Assembly (NCBI GenBank): GCA_905221605.1
Contig: CAJNDS010000236.1
Coordinates: forward strand, 1 to 64,000
From: Symbiodinium natans
Taxonomy: Eukaryota; Sar; Dinophyceae; Suessiales; Symbiodiniaceae
Direction: 5' to 3'
Length of the DNA stretch: 64,000 nt
Below are positions 62,130 through 64,000 of the stretch, piece after piece. Position numbers and translations under genes: made by a program. Each line of letters starts with the position of its first letter. Position 1 is the first letter of the stretch. The notes under the pieces are model-generated. The model ran no database searches. It worked only from the letters and a program-made list of their open reading frames with translations, and was not told where the DNA came from.

Positions 62130-64000
62130 CTATTCAACTTTACTCTCTGATGGCAGCAAGCTGAAGACTTTGCCGAAGGCCCCAAGCACCAGAATGGCAC
62201 AAAAGTCCGAGGTCAGGAGCAGGGGCAGGAACTCCATCCTGCCCCGGAATAACAGCGAGTGCCCACCAAAATCTCGGTAGGCACCAAGCACGGCATAGCA
62301 GGCCGCCAACAGCATCCAGGGCAAGGAACCTGCCTTGCTTGAGAAGAGCCCATGTCCTTGAAGCAGCAGCATCTCCACAAGACCTCCGGCAAGGAAGAGC
62401 AACCACTTGATGCCAGTCTCCAGAGGTTGGTTCGGCAGCAAGGGCATCACCGAGAAGCACGCCACAGAGGACAGGACCAGATAGGTGGCGCTGAGGGATG
62501 GGCGGCCAGAGGTGCAAGCAGATAGAAGAGGGATTGTCACCATCAGAATTGCCTTCTCATGAACATGCCAGCCGAAAGTGAAGGCCGCGGCAGACCCCAA
62601 CCTGAGAAACTAACACAAATCCAAGGGCCCAAGGTCATCTTTCGGGTCTGACAGGCTGCCTGTCACCTGTATAGCCTCTATTTTCATGTATGTTCTCAAT
62701 ATATAAGGACTTGCGCGGCTGTCGCCAAGGATGTGCCGAGGAACGCAACATAAGTAGCGAAGTTGCCCGACCCCGCCCCAGCTGGCCCGGTGCGACGCCA
62801 AATGGCCAGGAGCAATGGACAGTATGCCACGAGCGTCAGAATGAACCTTACTACTGTGGGTTTTGTTAGGGTGGGTCTGCCACTCGACAAATCCCCAAAT
62901 CCTTTGCCTAGCTCTGAAAGCTAAGGCACGTGGCACGTGGCGGAATGGTCCATAGCGCAACTGATTCATATACCTCGGCAAAGCCTGCCGTGGACGAAGA
63001 GCCGCCTGTTGCGCCCGTGGCTTTGGCAATAACCTTGGCTTTCAGGAACGCCATAAACCAGAAAGTTGAAGCAGCGATTGCCTCTTGTATAGAAAGCTGA
63101 ACAACTTCTTCGGTACGTTCGCACTACACGTCACTCATTCTCATGAATTCTGCTCGGGGGCGCGGTCAAGTGTGTTGTAAAGAGCCCAGCAGTTTGGCGC
63201 CCAGTAAGCATGAGTCAAGCCCCGCCCAAAGGGAAATAAGCGCTGGGCAATTTGCTCAAGTTGCTTGAGGCTAAGAAATGGGCTGGTGAGCACCAAGACA
63301 GTAGCAAGGACAGTTGAGCCGAGCTTTACCAAGTTGCCAGGCAGCAGCCGAGGTGGCCAACAGCACGCGCCACAGTGGCCCCGCAGGAGGTAAACAAAAT
63401 AGACAGGAGCCACGTAGAGAAAGATGTGTTTCATGCACAGGAGTGTGCAGAAGAGGAAGGCTCCCAAGTAGACCCGGCCCCTCTCGATGGCTGCCACGGA
63501 CAGCAGCAACAAGCCCAACATCATCCCGTTGTATTGGAAGTGGATGTGGTCCACGAGGATCAGGGCTGAGTTCCACAAAAGAGCCGCCGCGGTTCGGGGG
63601 CCCCCCAAAGCAAGGCCCCCAGCCAGGAGGATGAGGTCACCTCCGACTACCTGGTAGAACTTAGGGGGAGAACCGAGATGCTTTCCTAAGCTTTTTCTGA
63701 GCTTTCTTAAGCTTTTCTTCAGCTTTCGAAGCTTTCTAAACATTCTGGAAAAGGTCAAACAAGCCAGAAAGAAGGCATGTTCTGATGAAAGTCCAGGACA
63801 CTGATAGCCGCTGAAAGGTGACCGTGGCCCAGCTGGCATACTCCAAGTTGCTTACTTGTAGCATGGCGGGATCAACGAGCGTAGCAACTTGAGACAGCAG
63901 CCATTCGAAGTAGGCAAAAGCAGGGGGGTAGTCCAGAGTCCACTGGGATGTTGTGTCAAAGTACCACTCCGAAACGGGAAGACTATGTGTAATGGCCAGC
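62130..64000 (-). CDS. ALG8: ALG8, dolichyl-P-Glc:Glc1Man9GlcNAc2-PP-dolichol alpha-1,3-glucosyltransferase (5' end missing)
   Basis: This ER membrane enzyme adds the second glucose to the lipid-linked oligosaccharide for N-glycosylation. Exons by eye: 64000-63802 (partial), 63650-63156, 63033-62974, 62911-62724, 62601-62130, phases consistent, giving about 470 residues; the family is usually somewhat over 500, so roughly 50 N-terminal residues lie outside. Diagnostic ALG6/ALG8 motifs are visible: [20 protein letters not shown] (lumenal catalytic loop), [56 protein letters not shown] and [17 protein letters not shown] with [12 protein letters not shown] and HVHEKA points to ALG8 rather than ALG6. 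Many hydrophobic segments agree with a multi-pass protein. Donors are GT at 63801, GA at 63155, GT at 62973 and GA at 62723; acceptors are AG|G except the one at 62912 (AG|C), the least certain border. Confidence 0.92.

Noticed and set aside
63314-63634. Plus-strand frame opposite ALG8
   Set aside because: It is the complement of a well-supported ALG8 exon.

Overview
The window looks like nuclear DNA of a dinoflagellate, most likely Suessiales/Symbiodiniaceae-like (lineage inferred, not proven). Three things point there. First, blocks of the TTTAGGG/CCCTAAA telomere-type heptamer lie inside the sequence more than forty times. Second, genes are broken into many small exons. Third, the intron rules read from the best gene are those known for dinoflagellates: donors GT, GC and GA, and acceptors where AG is followed by G. 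No bacterial operon, rRNA, tRNA, CRISPR array or transposase gene could be recognised.

Layout. Positions 1-35000 are gene-poor: C-tracts, a long CT-rich stretch, a tandem/inverted repeat complex (5.0-6.3 kb), telomere-type blocks, a 10-bp AT-rich tandem array (28.2-28.6 kb) and scattered isolated exon candidates. Around 31.9-33.7 kb the minus strand carries a J-domain (DnaJ-like) co-chaperone gene. From 35.4 to 37.5 kb lies an unrecognised multi-exon minus-strand gene with an (MSP)6 repeat, and at 40.2-41.0 kb a Pro/Ser-rich minus-strand exon. From 41 to 53 kb the sequence is again mostly repeats and weak candidates.

The right end holds two well-supported minus-strand genes. One is a membrane-anchored 5'-nucleotidase-family metallophosphoesterase (53049-57564; 11 exons, predicted 726 residues, all splice phases consistent). 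The other is ALG8, the ER alpha-1,3-glucosyltransferase of N-glycan precursor assembly (62130 to beyond 64000; 5' end outside the window). Nearly every credible gene is on the minus strand, which fits the unidirectional gene blocks of dinoflagellates. The genes do not form an obvious pathway.

The most interesting structure is a population of very short inverted-repeat elements (about 55-170 bp, non-coding, MITE-like). At least two families occur: family A with ends resembling ATGGGGGTTTACGA, and family B with ends resembling TTGGGATGTTCCCCC. Several copies have readable target-site duplications. One family A copy sits in a coding exon as a 66-bp in-frame, stop-free insertion. Other copies pass at one end directly into telomere-type repeats. 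Exon boundaries were worked out by eye from frame continuity and family similarity, with no transcript evidence.
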